Shown: positions 1 through 8,830 of the stretch, piece by piece
How the letters are laid out: each line of letters starts with the position of its first letter
Position numbering within the stretch: the stretch's first letter is position 1
Assembly: GCA_964642725.1 (NCBI GenBank)
Contig: CAZXQG010000010.1
Span: forward strand, 23,768-87,767
Source of the DNA: JAGVPT01 sp964642725
Lineage (GTDB): Bacteria > Bacteroidota > Ignavibacteria > UBA10030 > UBA8401
Direction of reading: 5' to 3'
DNA length: 64,000 bases
Program-made: the position numbers and the translations under genes
Notes under the pieces: model-generated
What the model saw: the letters and a program-made list of their open reading frames with translations, nothing else
The model's database searches: none
Told to the model about the DNA's origin: nothing

Positions 1-796
1 TTCCCGCCGGAGTGGGGGTGTAGGTGGGAACCACTTGAATATTGCCTGTATAATGGTCTGTCCCAAAATACGCGAAACCCTGCACGTATTTTATTCCGAC
101 ACCGACCGCAATATTCTTGGCCCACGTTATATCCATCGGTACGAAGCGCGCGTACGAAAGATTGTATTGCCGCGTCCATGATGCTTTTATCGACGTATTG
201 TCAAGGGAATAGGTAGCTCCGGTTTCGGGAAATGCGTCTAACAACATTTTCAAATACCCCTCAGGGATGTCAATGTTCGCAACGGCCTGGTCGCTCACGG
301 AAAAGCCAAACCCTCCGAGTTTATCGTTTTGAAAGGTCAACCCGAAATACGTAACATTGAAATTAAACTGAGTGTGCGATATCCCTCCCGGAAACAAACC
401 GAGGATTTCATCCTTATCGGATTGCGAGAGCACTTTCGCAATTCGAATGTTTTTTCCTTTTGCATCGACAACGGGCTGGCCGTTTGCGCCGATACTATCG
501 ACTCCAGTGAAATCATCCTGATAAATTTTATAGTTGATAAAATCGCTCCCGGCGACAACGCCGAACGGGGCCAATTCAAATGTAACGGTGCTCCCGCGGT
601 CGTCGAGTGCGAGATTTGCAGGGTTGAGTCCGATCGCATCGAGCCCGCGGGACGATGCGGTAAATGTCCTTGCCATACCGACCGTTCTTCCGGAGGTGAG
701 GTCGTTGCCGGCATCCGATGTATTCGCCATAACTACACCCAACGCCAGAGCCGCCATCATGCTGATAAAGTGTCGTTTCACATTAACGCTGTTCAT
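1..796 (-). CDS. Outer-membrane beta-barrel protein, PorV/DUF5723-like (3' part missing)
   Basis: The gene reads leftward off the window edge, so only the first 265 codons are seen. ATG 796 sits behind a clear AAAGGAG ribosome site. Residues 1 to about 29 look like a signal peptide. Next comes SRGLDAIGLNPANLA, the 'asn-pro-ala' segment near the N-terminus of FadL/PorV/DUF5723-type barrels; the rest alternates short hydrophobic and polar stretches as expected of membrane beta strands. The role is inferred: an outer-membrane barrel, possibly an accessory of protein secretion. Its start lies 22 bases after the stop of the large exported protein on the same strand, so the two are probably co-transcribed and may act together. 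The family assignment is tentative because the C-terminus is not visible. Confidence 0.7.
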   Translation of the reverse strand, partial: MNSVNVKRHFISMMAALALGVVMANTSDAGNDLTSGRTVGMARTFTASSRGLDAIGLNPANLALDDRGSTVTFELAPFGVVAGSDFINYKIYQDDFTGVDSIGANGQPVVDAKGKNIRIAKVLSQSDKDEILGLFPGGISHTQFNFNVTYFGLTFQNDKLGGFGFSVSDQAVANIDIPEGYLKMLLDAFPETGATYSLDNTSIKASWTRQYNLSYARFVPMDITWAKNIAVGVGIKYVQGFAYFGTDHYTGNIQVVPTYTPTPAG

Positions 797-818
797 TGAA
801 GTCTCCTTTGAATCACTG

Positions 819-3173
819 TTAATGGCTGGAGTGAGTGAGTGTGTCAATATTGACGTTGTAACGGACGCTTACGAATGCTTTCAGACGGACGTAATACTCT
901 TTCTTAAACTCAACCGGAGCGTTGCTTCCCGAAGTGTTCAACACAATCTTGACGGCAACAAAGCGCGCAGGATTAATTTTCCCAACATCGGATGTAGACA
1001 TAGGGATAATTGTCCCGGTCAATCCGATTGGTGAATTGGTTGGGGGTGTGGAGGCATAGCGGGCGCTGTCCGCCTGTATCACTCCTGTCTTGGGAAGCGA
1101 AAGCAGCACAGCATTGGTGTCTGTGTTCGGTTTCGACATGTTCGAGGCAAGCCCCGGCAGCAATTTCGAACCGACGGTGATCTGAAGCGGAAATCCATTG
1201 AATATCGTAAAAATAACATTTCCGCTGTCGATTTGGGCGAGGTCTTTCTTGTCGATCTTGTTACCGGAGGTATCGGTGATAACAACGGTATCTCTAAAGA
1301 TACCGTTGATAATTCCAACGTGAACGGGGAATGAAAAATCTACCGATGTGAAAACACTGTCCCCCACTTGGACCGTACCAGTGCTGTCCGGATATTGATA
1401 ATACGATGCGGGGTCTACAACCGCTTGCCCCGTAACGACAAGCTTCGAAGGCAGGCTGCCGTTCCCGCCGGTGAAAAAGCTCGAAAGAAATTGATCGATA
1501 CCGTACCCGCCATTGCTGGTAGTTTTGTCGAAGACAATATCCTTTTCCTGTCCTGGATTTATGCGAAGGACGTTCGTCAGCACACCGCTCGAATTACGCT
1601 CTTGTGCTGTAAGCGGCGCACCATGCACAACACCATTTTTGTCCAATCCTGAGATCTTCATTGTCAGATCAGTCGGGAACGAGCCGGTGCTTAGGATTTT
1701 GAGCTTTATGGAAACGGAATCAAAGTTGATGGCATCCGCCGTAAATTGATTGCCAATATTTCCGATCCCAGCGTCCACGGTTTCGTTGATCGGAACGGGA
1801 GTCGGTTTGACCTTGCCAACCACTTTTTCAAGAACGTATGTTTTCCGCGGAGGAGTTTGGTGGTTATTCTGCGGCAGCACATCAACGACTACGGAGTCGG
1901 TCTCCGAAATAACTACCTTGCTTTGCGTAGCAGCAAGAGTCCTGATCGCCAGCGAGATATGACCATTAAGTACTGAAAGTGTGTCTATCCTGGAACCAAT
2001 AACGGTATCATGCTGCGATTGGAAGGCATAGTCTGGCATTGAAACCGTTTGCAACAACTGCCCGGGCTGTCCTGTCAGGGAATTCGCCGCAGGAACAGTA
2101 TCCGTCTGCGTAAGATCATCTTTTAGTATAAAAGGAAGACCGGTGGTTTTATCGACCAGCTCTTTAAACGTGAAATCGACCGCAATTTTTGTTTGAACGT
2201 TGTTTGTGATCCTAATCGTAAAATTACCGTCCTTAAATTCAGCACGCTTAATTTTTGTCGAATCGTCAAGAATTTGAATTGCAGAATCCGGTATACTGAC
2301 TACGGGGTACGGGACCTTCAACTGGATTTTTGCTTTGCTTATCGTCGGTTTTACACCCGCACCTCCGCCGTCGATCGTCATGCCGGCTGAAAGATTGTCG
2401 CTGGCGTTGATTTGTTTATTCTGGATATCGTTCGATTGGACGGTAAATCTCAAGTTCAGATTCGCGCTCATAGTTTTTCCCGAAATCGGCACCGTCGATG
2501 TCCCCGTAGATCCCGGAGCGATCCCGCCTGCAGGGAACGTGAATGTTCCAACCACCGAATCGTTCAAGGCGGGATCCGCCAGCATGTCGGTATTTACAAG
2601 TTGCACTCCCGGGGCTGCGAACGTGATGGTGAACAGAAAATTGTTCTTGATGGACAACGTCATCTGTCCGTTTTCAAATACGATATAATCATACAGCGCA
2701 GCGGGATTGTTAACCGGTTGCTGCATAGCCAACGAAAAGTTAGATCCTCCCGCCGGATACGTGAATGGCAGCGATTGTCCCTGAAACAGTTGGCCCGCCC
2801 CAATATTCACTCCCGAGATTGAACTTACGTCGAGCTGCAAAGGCCCTACCGGTTTGCTGAGTCGAGATGGCCCCGGATTTAATTCGGGAAGAGTAATTGG
2901 CGAAGGCTGGTTCACGAGTGACGACGGCCTGTAAATAACAGCCCCCGATGCCGAATCGACGATGAACTTCGGATCTTTCTGAATCATTTGTTCGAAAGTA
3001 AAGGTCCGGTCGATGAGGCCGATATTCAGGGGGACCTGCCACTGAGGAGCTTTGGGCTTGTTCGTGTCCAAAAGCTTGTTCACGCACTGGAATGAAAACG
3101 GCAGCGTGAAGAAAAGAATCACAAACAAAATGATTCTTGCTTTTTCAGGTTTCAACTTGGAGAGAAACTTCAT
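819..3173 (-). CDS. Large exported protein with repeated beta-rich segments, function unknown
   Basis: This is a 784-residue protein with a strong AGGAGG site before ATG 3173. The N-terminus is basic and then hydrophobic (ILFVILFFTLPFSFQC), so the protein is exported. The Cys at about 30 could be a lipoprotein Cys, but Gln at -1 is not a canonical lipobox. No known domain is recognised. Four related beta-hairpin-like segments can be seen near residues 168, 316, 403 and 653 (for example GQMTLSIKNNFLFTITF and GNVIFTIFNGFPLQITV), so the protein looks built from repeated Ig-like or lipid-binding-type beta modules. It is the upstream partner of the outer-membrane barrel gene to its left and probably works with it at the outer membrane (inference). 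Confidence 0.75.
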   Translation of the reverse strand: MKFLSKLKPEKARIILFVILFFTLPFSFQCVNKLLDTNKPKAPQWQVPLNIGLIDRTFTFEQMIQKDPKFIVDSASGAVIYRPSSLVNQPSPITLPELNPGPSRLSKPVGPLQLDVSSISGVNIGAGQLFQGQSLPFTYPAGGSNFSLAMQQPVNNPAALYDYIVFENGQMTLSIKNNFLFTITFAAPGVQLVNTDMLADPALNDSVVGTFTFPAGGIAPGSTGTSTVPISGKTMSANLNLRFTVQSNDIQNKQINASDNLSAGMTIDGGGAGVKPTISKAKIQLKVPYPVVSIPDSAIQILDDSTKIKRAEFKDGNFTIRITNNVQTKIAVDFTFKELVDKTTGLPFILKDDLTQTDTVPAANSLTGQPGQLLQTVSMPDYAFQSQHDTVIGSRIDTLSVLNGHISLAIRTLAATQSKVVISETDSVVVDVLPQNNHQTPPRKTYVLEKVVGKVKPTPVPINETVDAGIGNIGNQFTADAINFDSVSIKLKILSTGSFPTDLTMKISGLDKNGVVHGAPLTAQERNSSGVLTNVLRINPGQEKDIVFDKTTSNGGYGIDQFLSSFFTGGNGSLPSKLVVTGQAVVDPASYYQYPDSTGTVQVGDSVFTSVDFSFPVHVGIINGIFRDTVVITDTSGNKIDKKDLAQIDSGNVIFTIFNGFPLQITVGSKLLPGLASNMSKPNTDTNAVLLSLPKTGVIQADSARYASTPPTNSPIGLTGTIIPMSTSDVGKINPARFVAVKIVLNTSGSNAPVEFKKEYYVRLKAFVSVRYNVNIDTLTHSSH

Positions 3174-3332
3174 GAAGTCCTCCTGATTAAAATGGTACCA
3201 CAGGCGATGCTCGGCATTGGGAAGGTCACGGTCTCTTGATTGAAAATGGCCTCTCTGCTGTCAATGTAGAATATCCGCACTTGTTAAATGTTGATGTGCG
3301 TCATACAGGGCTCTGGGGGCGTGGAAAGGAAA

Positions 3333-3375
3333 AGTGCCGGGCGGCAATACTTTGCGTCCGGCACTCATGAAAACA
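3333..3375 (-). terminator. Intrinsic terminator after the DUF3467 gene
   Basis: An 8-bp stem (AGTGCCGG with CCGGCACT, 3333-3340 and 3358-3365) is followed on the minus strand by TTTTCCTTTCC. It lies just past the stop codon of the DUF3467 gene at 3382, so it most likely ends that transcript. Confidence 0.6.
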
Positions 3376-3381
3376 CAACAA

Positions 3382-3714
3382 TTAGTGTATTTTCTCTTCT
3401 TTGGTTGGAAGCTGAAAGCCGAAGTTAGGCGTCGGCGGTTCATCACCCAAGATTTTTATATCGCCGAATTTTGACTCGTATTTCTCTATGTTGTCTTTCA
3501 AGGCGTTCAACAGCAACCGCCCATGCTGCGGAGTCATGACAATTCGGGCAAACACTTTCGCCTTCGGGACGCCGGGCAAGATGCGCGTGAAGTCAATAAC
3601 AAATTCAGCGGGAGAATGGGTGATAATCGCCAGGTTTGAGTAAATCCCCTCGGCTTCTTTTTCTCCCAATTCTATATTTATCTGTTGGCCCTGCGGGGGC
3701 TGTGGATTGCTCAT
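3382..3714 (-). CDS. DUF3467 family protein
   Basis: A small 110-residue cytosolic protein with a GAGAGGAAAA ribosome region before ATG 3714. The order of motifs fits DUF3467: an N-terminal polar tail (MSNPQPPQGQQ), INIELGEKEAEGIYSNLAII, HSPAEFVIDF, then the core around PKAKVFARIVMTPQHGRLLL and a C-terminal helix. The family is widespread in Bacteroidota and related phyla and has no established function. The gene stands alone between a TPR protein gene and its own terminator, so context gives no further clue. There is no signal peptide or membrane segment. Confidence 0.85.
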   Translation of the reverse strand: MSNPQPPQGQQINIELGEKEAEGIYSNLAIITHSPAEFVIDFTRILPGVPKAKVFARIVMTPQHGRLLLNALKDNIEKYESKFGDIKILGDEPPTPNFGFQLPTKEEKIH

Positions 3715-3867
3715 AAAATTTTCCTCTCGTGAAAAATCGAGTCGCCGCTATTCATTGCGTGAAACATCTGGAAAATTATCGATCTCCAGACCGCATAGAT
3801 TATTCTATTTTTGCGTCGCTGCGCGCTCCACCTTGTTGAGTCATTCAGAAGAACACCCGCTCTTCAA

Positions 3868-5271
3868 TCAATTTTTCCCTTGTCGGATCGCATCGGCCTT
3901 ATCGTATGCCTGAAGGGCTTTCTCCTTCATGTTGAGGTTCGCATACACCTGGCCTAACAGCTCCCACATCTGGATGTCATTCTTTTTTTCGATGACGACC
4001 GTTTCGAGATACGGCAGTGCCATCTTGAATCTCTCTTTGTACGATAAATCGTCCTCTTTGCCGGCGGCCTTCAATTTCGCCTGCTCCACGACGCCCCAGT
4101 TAACATAGGTCGCGGCAATATTGTACACGGCAGAGGAGAACGTCGAATCCAGAGCCAAAGCCGTTTTGAACTCCTTGATTGCATCGGAGTACGACGAATC
4201 TTTCAGTAAGAACACGCCGAGATTGTAATGGTCGTATTTGCTGTCGGGGTATTGTTTCACCCGTTCCAGAAGAAGTGCCCGCGCTTCGTCATTCCGTTCG
4301 GCACCGATGTACGCGTTCATTAAGTTTTCGGAAATTTCCGCGTTTCCGGGAAACATCGTCTGCGCTTTTTGCATAGTAACAACCGCTTTATCGAACTGCA
4401 CAATTGCAGCCTTCAATTGGGTCGAATCAACCGGCGGAGCGTACGGCTTGTCGTCATCGTATTTGACTTTTGTCACTAAGCCGCCTTCGACAGACAATGT
4501 CAGATGATATTTTTCAATCCTCCATGTTTCTTTTGTGTCCCCTTTCTTCGGCTTCTGGGGCTTGGTAATTTTTATTAACGAATCGCCCAGCAAATAACTT
4601 ACGTCGGCGGTTTTTATTTTTTCGTGGATGCTGCTCAAATTTTTCATCGATTCAAATACTTCCCGATGATCTTCGATGAACTTCGCTTTGAGCACATTTC
4701 CGCTGTCAAGGTAAATTCGACCGAGAAGTTTGGCGGACAACGTATCTTTTCCCTTCTCAAAAGCTATGTTGAATTGAGCGATCGCGTCCGGGGTATCGTC
4801 GTTGCGGAGGTACGCCAGCCCTAGCGTGCGGCGTGTTAACAGGCTCTCCGGGAGTATCAACACCGCCGTTGAGAATGAGCCAATGGCTTTCTCCAAAAAG
4901 CCTGCAGAGTCGGCTGCCTTATTAATCTCGTCGACGCCTTCGTTGTACAATTTTCCCCATGCACTGAGTGTGAGCAACTGAATTTCCTGCTTATGAGTCG
5001 GGGCAATCGCCAATGCCTTGTCGAAGGATTCCTTCATGCCCTTGAAATCCCCCTGCACGTACTGAATTTCCTTCCCGAGCATATAATATGCTTCTTCATT
5101 TTTCGGATTCTTTTCGACTTCTTTTTCAAGCTGCTTCTTCGCGTTATCGTATTCTTTTCGCTGTAAATATAATTTTGCACTCGTCATTTCCGATGATGCG
5201 CATTCAAAACCCGTCGTCAGAATTGCACCAAGCACGACGCCAATAATCCCCAACTGGAGTAGTAGTTTCAT
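3868..5271 (-). CDS. TPR-repeat exported protein, probable lipoprotein
   Basis: A 467-residue protein. ATG 5271 is preferred over GTG 5286 because AAGGA lies 7 bases before it. After a short hydrophobic leader (LGIIGVVLGAILTTGFEC) comes a Cys that may be lipidated, though Glu at -1 is not canonical. At least two blocks of tetratricopeptide repeats are visible: residues about 30 to 180 (EYDNAKKQLEKEVEKNPKNEEAYYMLG type units) and about 285 to 465 (NAEISENLMNAYIGAERNDE, SKYDHYNLGVFLLKDSSYSD). Such proteins act as protein-protein scaffolds in the envelope. No partner gene is adjacent. The exact role is unknown. Confidence 0.75.
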   Translation of the reverse strand: MKLLLQLGIIGVVLGAILTTGFECASSEMTSAKLYLQRKEYDNAKKQLEKEVEKNPKNEEAYYMLGKEIQYVQGDFKGMKESFDKALAIAPTHKQEIQLLTLSAWGKLYNEGVDEINKAADSAGFLEKAIGSFSTAVLILPESLLTRRTLGLAYLRNDDTPDAIAQFNIAFEKGKDTLSAKLLGRIYLDSGNVLKAKFIEDHREVFESMKNLSSIHEKIKTADVSYLLGDSLIKITKPQKPKKGDTKETWRIEKYHLTLSVEGGLVTKVKYDDDKPYAPPVDSTQLKAAIVQFDKAVVTMQKAQTMFPGNAEISENLMNAYIGAERNDEARALLLERVKQYPDSKYDHYNLGVFLLKDSSYSDAIKEFKTALALDSTFSSAVYNIAATYVNWGVVEQAKLKAAGKEDDLSYKERFKMALPYLETVVIEKKNDIQMWELLGQVYANLNMKEKALQAYDKADAIRQGKN

Positions 5272-5764
5272 ACGATGTTCCTTCACTTATTCATTGTATT
5301 GATTTATAGATGGAAAAATCCCTGAAAATATAGAAAAAATAGGCCTGATAGTCAAACCCTCATTATCGCAGAGAAACGAGTTAAATGGCTATGTGAAGAC
5401 TAATTCTAAATTCAGCATCAGACGGTCGTCCTTTTCCTCGCCGAGTCGTGTATCTACGATTCGTAGAACGACCCTGCGGCCGACGTCTCGACCCGGCGAG
5501 GTCACAGGCCCGTAGGGGGTCTTCGGCCGATGAAGTCGGGAGAGAAATGTCCATGACACTGAAGCACCGATCATTTCCGATGCAGAGTTGGCGTACATCC
5601 TTCATTCTGCTTCGCGCCTTCTATTTGAGTTAATTCGAAAAAAACACAATCCTGCTAAGGCCAAAGCGCGGCATTGCCGCTGCCTGCGTCATATTGCTTT
5701 CACACGACTATTTCGTTACTTTGATGACAGTACAACGGGGTGCAGAATCTCAAACCGAAGCGTT
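5272..5764. other. Gene-poor interval between TPR gene and nfeD-like gene
   Basis: This 493-base stretch separates divergent genes and should hold both promoters, but no clear promoter boxes could be assigned. A 69-codon minus-strand frame (5389-5598, beta-like C-terminus ending LMLNLELVFT) is present; it has no ribosome site and could be a remnant of an outer-membrane protein 3' end or chance. I do not call it a gene. Confidence 0.4.
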
Positions 5765-7051
5765 ATGAAAAAACTTATCGTTTTCTTCCTTCTCATCCTC
5801 TCTCAACATTCGTTTGCCGGAAACGGCGTTGTCCTCTTCCTGAAAATTGACGGCTCGATCAATCCGGCGTCGTCCGATTATATCCATGAAGGCATCAAGC
5901 GGGCGGAAGAGAAAAATGCAGATTGCGTTGTCGTCGAACTGAACACACCCGGGGGCTTGTTAAAATCAACCCGGCTGATTGTGACAGATTTTTTAACGTC
6001 GACCGTTCCCGTTGTCGTATACGTATCACCTTCCGGCTCGCAATCGGCATCCGCCGGAGTGTTCATCACGTTGGCAGCCCATGTTGCCGTTATGGCACCG
6101 GGAACAAATATCGGCGCGGCGCATCCCGTGAACATGCAAGGGGGCATGGACTCAACAATGACGGAAAAGGTCACGAACGATGCGGCGGCGTTTATCAGGA
6201 CAATTTCGGAAAAAAGGCATCGCAACATACTTTGGGCTGAAGAAGCCGTTCGTAAAAGCCTTTCCATTACCGAAACAGAGGCGCTGAAGAAAAACGTTAT
6301 AGATTTCATCGCGAAGAACCGGGCCGCATTGTTGGATTCCTTGGACGGAAGGACAATTTCCACAGGCGACAGGACGGTTGCGCTGGCAACAAAGGGCGCA
6401 GCAATTGAAACATGGGAAATGGGCTGGCAATACAAAATTCTCGACACGTTGAGCGATCCGAATATCTCGTATATTTTCATGATGATCGGCCTGTATGGAT
6501 TGTTGTTTGAATTGTACAACCCGGGAGCTGTTTTCCCTGGCGTTGCAGGCGCGATCTCCCTGCTTATCGCTCTCTATTCGATGCACACGCTTTCTATAAA
6601 CTATTCAGGGGTAGCGCTCATCGTTCTCGGCATCATCCTGTTCCTTCTGGAACTGAAAATTACAAGTTACGGATTACTCACGGTCGGCGGTTCAATTTCA
6701 CTTTTTCTCGGCTCTATTATGCTTATTAATACGGATGCATGGTTCGAATTCCAGGACATTTCGCTCAACGTCATTCTTCCCACCGTCCTTCTTACCGCTG
6801 CTTTTTTTGTCTTCGCCATCGGAGCCGGACTGAGAGCGCAGCGGCGCAAACCGGCAACGGGGGCGGAAGGGATCCTTGGCGAGCATGGCGTAGCGTTTAC
6901 AAAACTGAATCCGTCAGGGCAGGTCAAAGTCCACGGTGAACTATGGAACGCCGAAAGCCTCGACGGTCCTCTGCCAAAAGACTCCGGCATCGTCGTTGCA
7001 GAAATACGCGACCTGTCGTTAAAAGTTAAAAAAGACGTTAAGGGCAAGTAG
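5765..7051 (+). CDS. NfeD-family membrane-bound serine protease (ClpP-class)
   Basis: A 428-residue protein of the long NfeD type. ATG 5765 is chosen because a signal peptide (MKKLIVFFLLILSQHSFAG) follows at once; longer in-frame extension is basic and unlike a leader. Residues about 20 to 230 form a ClpP/SppA-like protease domain with the SASAG nucleophile serine region and LNTPGG before it; a Lys in the following helix would complete the Ser-Lys dyad. About four membrane helices follow (for example YIFMMIGLYGLLFELYNPG) and a C-terminal OB-fold NfeD domain (GEHGVAFTKLNPSGQVKV). NfeD1b proteins cleave stomatin-like proteins, and the next gene is such a protein, 55 bases downstream, so the two form the usual pair for membrane quality control. 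Confidence 0.9.
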   Translation: MKKLIVFFLLILSQHSFAGNGVVLFLKIDGSINPASSDYIHEGIKRAEEKNADCVVVELNTPGGLLKSTRLIVTDFLTSTVPVVVYVSPSGSQSASAGVFITLAAHVAVMAPGTNIGAAHPVNMQGGMDSTMTEKVTNDAAAFIRTISEKRHRNILWAEEAVRKSLSITETEALKKNVIDFIAKNRAALLDSLDGRTISTGDRTVALATKGAAIETWEMGWQYKILDTLSDPNISYIFMMIGLYGLLFELYNPGAVFPGVAGAISLLIALYSMHTLSINYSGVALIVLGIILFLLELKITSYGLLTVGGSISLFLGSIMLINTDAWFEFQDISLNVILPTVLLTAAFFVFAIGAGLRAQRRKPATGAEGILGEHGVAFTKLNPSGQVKVHGELWNAESLDGPLPKDSGIVVAEIRDLSLKVKKDVKGK

Positions 7052-7106
7052 CCCTCGTAAAAGATCGGGAATCTCTCTCAACTTTCATCACGAAAAGGAG
7101 TTCAAC

Positions 7107-7868
7107 ATGGAACCAATTGGAGTTCTTCTCATCATTCTCATTTTCTTTGGCATCATCATCCTTTCTAATGCGATACGGATCTTGTCCGAATACGAACGCG
7201 GAGTCATCTTTCGCCTCGGGAGGATGATCGGCGTGAAAGGGCCGGGATTGATTCTTCTTATCCCCATTGTCGACAAAATGATTCGCGTCAGTCTGCGAAC
7301 GGTGGTCTTGGACGTTCCGCCTCAAGACGTCATCACAAAGGATAACGTTTCGATCAAAGTGAACGCGGTCGTGTACTTCCGCGTCGTGCAGCCGGACAAA
7401 GCGATCGTGAGCGTAGAGAATTATATTTATGCCACGTCGCAATTGGCGCAGACGACACTGCGCAGCATACTCGGCCAGTTTGAGTTGGACGATCTGCTCG
7501 CACAGCGCGACAAGATCAATCATGAGCTTCAGATGATTATCGACCAGCACACCGAGCCGTGGGGAATAAAGATTTCAACCGTGGAAGTGAAGCAGATCGA
7601 CCTGCCCCCGGAAATGCAGCGCGCGATGGCGAAACAGGCGGAAGCAGAGCGCGAACGCCGGGCGAAAGTCGTTCATGCAGAAGGAGAATTACAGGCGAGT
7701 GTGAAATTGGGCGAAGCGGCAGCGATCATCCAGAAAAATCCTATCGCGCTCCAATTACGGTATCTTCAAACATTGACGGAAGTGGCCTCGGAGAATAATT
7801 CGACGACCATTTTCCCCTTCCCGATGGAATTGCTAACGCCTTTTATCGACATGTACAAGAAGAAATAA
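7107..7868 (+). CDS. Slipin (stomatin/SPFH-family membrane protein)
   Basis: A 253-residue protein with AAAAGGAG before ATG 7107. One N-terminal membrane anchor (VLLIILIFFGIIILSNAI) is followed by the SPFH/band-7 domain: the IRILSEYERGVIFRLGR entry, GPGLILLIPIVDKMIRV, and the ISTVEVKQIDLPPEMQRAM segment leading into a charged coiled coil (QAEAERERRAKVVHAEGE). This matches slipins of bacteria closely in length and order. Slipins oligomerise on the inner face or periplasmic side of the membrane and are substrates or partners of NfeD proteases; the immediate upstream nfeD-like gene supports that role. A strong bidirectional terminator follows. Confidence 0.93.
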   Translation: MEPIGVLLIILIFFGIIILSNAIRILSEYERGVIFRLGRMIGVKGPGLILLIPIVDKMIRVSLRTVVLDVPPQDVITKDNVSIKVNAVVYFRVVQPDKAIVSVENYIYATSQLAQTTLRSILGQFELDDLLAQRDKINHELQMIIDQHTEPWGIKISTVEVKQIDLPPEMQRAMAKQAEAERERRAKVVHAEGELQASVKLGEAAAIIQKNPIALQLRYLQTLTEVASENNSTTIFPFPMELLTPFIDMYKKK

Positions 7869-7882
7869 TTGCGGAATAAAAA

Positions 7883-7926
7883 AAACAGAGGGATCGCACG
7901 GATGCGTTCCCTCTGTTTCATTTTTT
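7883..7926. terminator. Bidirectional intrinsic terminator between slipin and bacilliredoxin genes
   Basis: An 11-bp perfect stem (AAACAGAGGGA with TCCCTCTGTTT) continues after one mismatch with CGCA/TGCG around a CGGA tetraloop. An A-run lies before it and six T after it, so it can stop transcription from both convergent neighbours. Confidence 0.9.
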
Positions 7927-7967
7927 CGCGGAATTCACTTCGACCATCCCAATTCCGCACACTTCTT

Positions 7968-8402
7968 TTACACGCTTACCTTTTCCGTCGCACAATATTC
8001 GTCGAAAGCGCTTGTCAGGTCGGCAGCAATTGCATCGGCATCCCGGTTTTCAATTCTGAACCGTGGAATGAAATGCACAAGCTCGCCGTCTTTGAACAAC
8101 GCTACCGAAGGCGACGACGGCGGTATCTGGCCAAACCACTCTCTCGCCCGCGCTGTTGCTTCCATGTCCTGGCCTGCAAAAACGCTCGTCAGCACATCAG
8201 GCTTGTTAGGATGCTGGAGTGCCTTCGTAATAGCCGGCCTCGCCCGTCCTGCCGCACATCCGCAAACGGAATTAACGACAACGAGCAGCGTTCCCTTCTT
8301 CTGGTTCATTACTTCATCCACCTCTGCGCCCTTCCGCAATTCACGAATACCGATTTTTGTCAATTCATCGCGGAACGGCTGGATTGCTACTGGATCATAC
8401 AT
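7968..8402 (-). CDS. BrxA/BrxB family bacilliredoxin
   Basis: A 144-residue thioredoxin-fold protein. The hallmark is the CGC active site in VVNSVCGCAAGRARPA (about residues 48-63), followed by VFAGQDMEATARAREWF and PPSSPSVALFKDGELVHFIPR, which match the YphP/YqiW family along the full length. In bacillithiol-producing bacteria these enzymes remove bacillithiol from oxidised protein thiols. Many Bacteroidota carry the family, so the low-molecular-weight thiol here is probably bacillithiol or a relative (inference). No biosynthesis gene for it is in the window. The gene is convergent with slipin and its start is close to a heptamer repeat array. Confidence 0.9.
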   Translation of the reverse strand: MYDPVAIQPFRDELTKIGIRELRKGAEVDEVMNQKKGTLLVVVNSVCGCAAGRARPAITKALQHPNKPDVLTSVFAGQDMEATARAREWFGQIPPSSPSVALFKDGELVHFIPRFRIENRDADAIAADLTSAFDEYCATEKVSV

Positions 8403-8418
8403 TGGAACTCCGATTATT

Positions 8419-8460
8419 AATTAAGAATTAAGAATTAAGAATTAAGAATTAAGAATGAAT
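8419..8460. repeat. Heptamer tandem array, unit AATTAAG
   Basis: Five perfect AATTAAG units (8419-8453) and one degenerate unit (AATGAAT) lie between the bacilliredoxin gene start and the 3' end of the four-helix-bundle gene. The period is exactly 7. Related arrays flank the other side of the same gene (8831-8865) and precede pheA (19354-19423). Confidence 0.95.
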
Positions 8461-8462
8461 AA

Positions 8463-8819
8463 TTAGTTGTTTGACTGCAGAGTTTTCAGAATTGAGCTTA
8501 AGATTTTTAGAAGCTCTTCACAGTCTACTATCAGTTTTTCAGATTGATTCTGGTCAAGATAGTCTCCATCTCTTAACAATCTTAACCAGTAATGAGTTTC
8601 CCGGGCTTCTTTATAAGATATCCTCAATTTGGCCTGGAAATCTCTCTTTGAATGACCGCCGATAGCTTCTTCTACATTTGCACCGATAGAAGTTCCACTT
8701 CGTATAAGCTGTTGAGAAATAATTCGCTCTTTTTTCGCATCCGCCAGCACTCTGCATGTTTTCATAATTTCAAGTGCAAACTGGTAACTTTTTGCCTGAA
8801 TGACATTGCCCTGTTTCAC
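8463..8819 (-). CDS. Four-helix-bundle protein (23S rRNA intervening-sequence / Avd-like family)
   Basis: About 118 residues. GTG 8819 is preferred since a GGGGGGA stretch lies just before it; TTG 8831 is the other option. The sequence follows the family pattern: AKSYQFALEIMKTCRVLAD, the SGTSIGANVEEA turn, then SKRDFQAKLRISYKEARETHYWL and a C-terminal helix ending near KILKTLQSNN. Relatives occur inside 23S rRNA intervening sequences, next to diversity-generating retroelements (Avd), and as free-standing genes. Here there is no rRNA, reverse transcriptase or template repeat nearby. The gene is boxed by AT-rich heptamer arrays on both sides, which suggests it may have arrived as a unit. Function unknown; nucleic-acid binding is likely from the family's structure. 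Confidence 0.88.
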   Translation of the reverse strand: MKQGNVIQAKSYQFALEIMKTCRVLADAKKERIISQQLIRSGTSIGANVEEAIGGHSKRDFQAKLRISYKEARETHYWLRLLRDGDYLDQNQSEKLIVDCEELLKILSSILKTLQSNN

Positions 8820-8830
8820 TCTTCCCCCCA

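Noticed and set aside
5389..5598. 69-codon minus-strand frame ending in a beta-like C-terminus
   Set aside because: No ribosome site, an in-frame stop just upstream of its ATG, and no similarity I can recognise; it may be chance or a decayed 3' end.
5878..6519. 213-codon minus-strand frame inside the NfeD gene
   Set aside because: It lies wholly opposite protease and membrane sequence; no ribosome site or domain.
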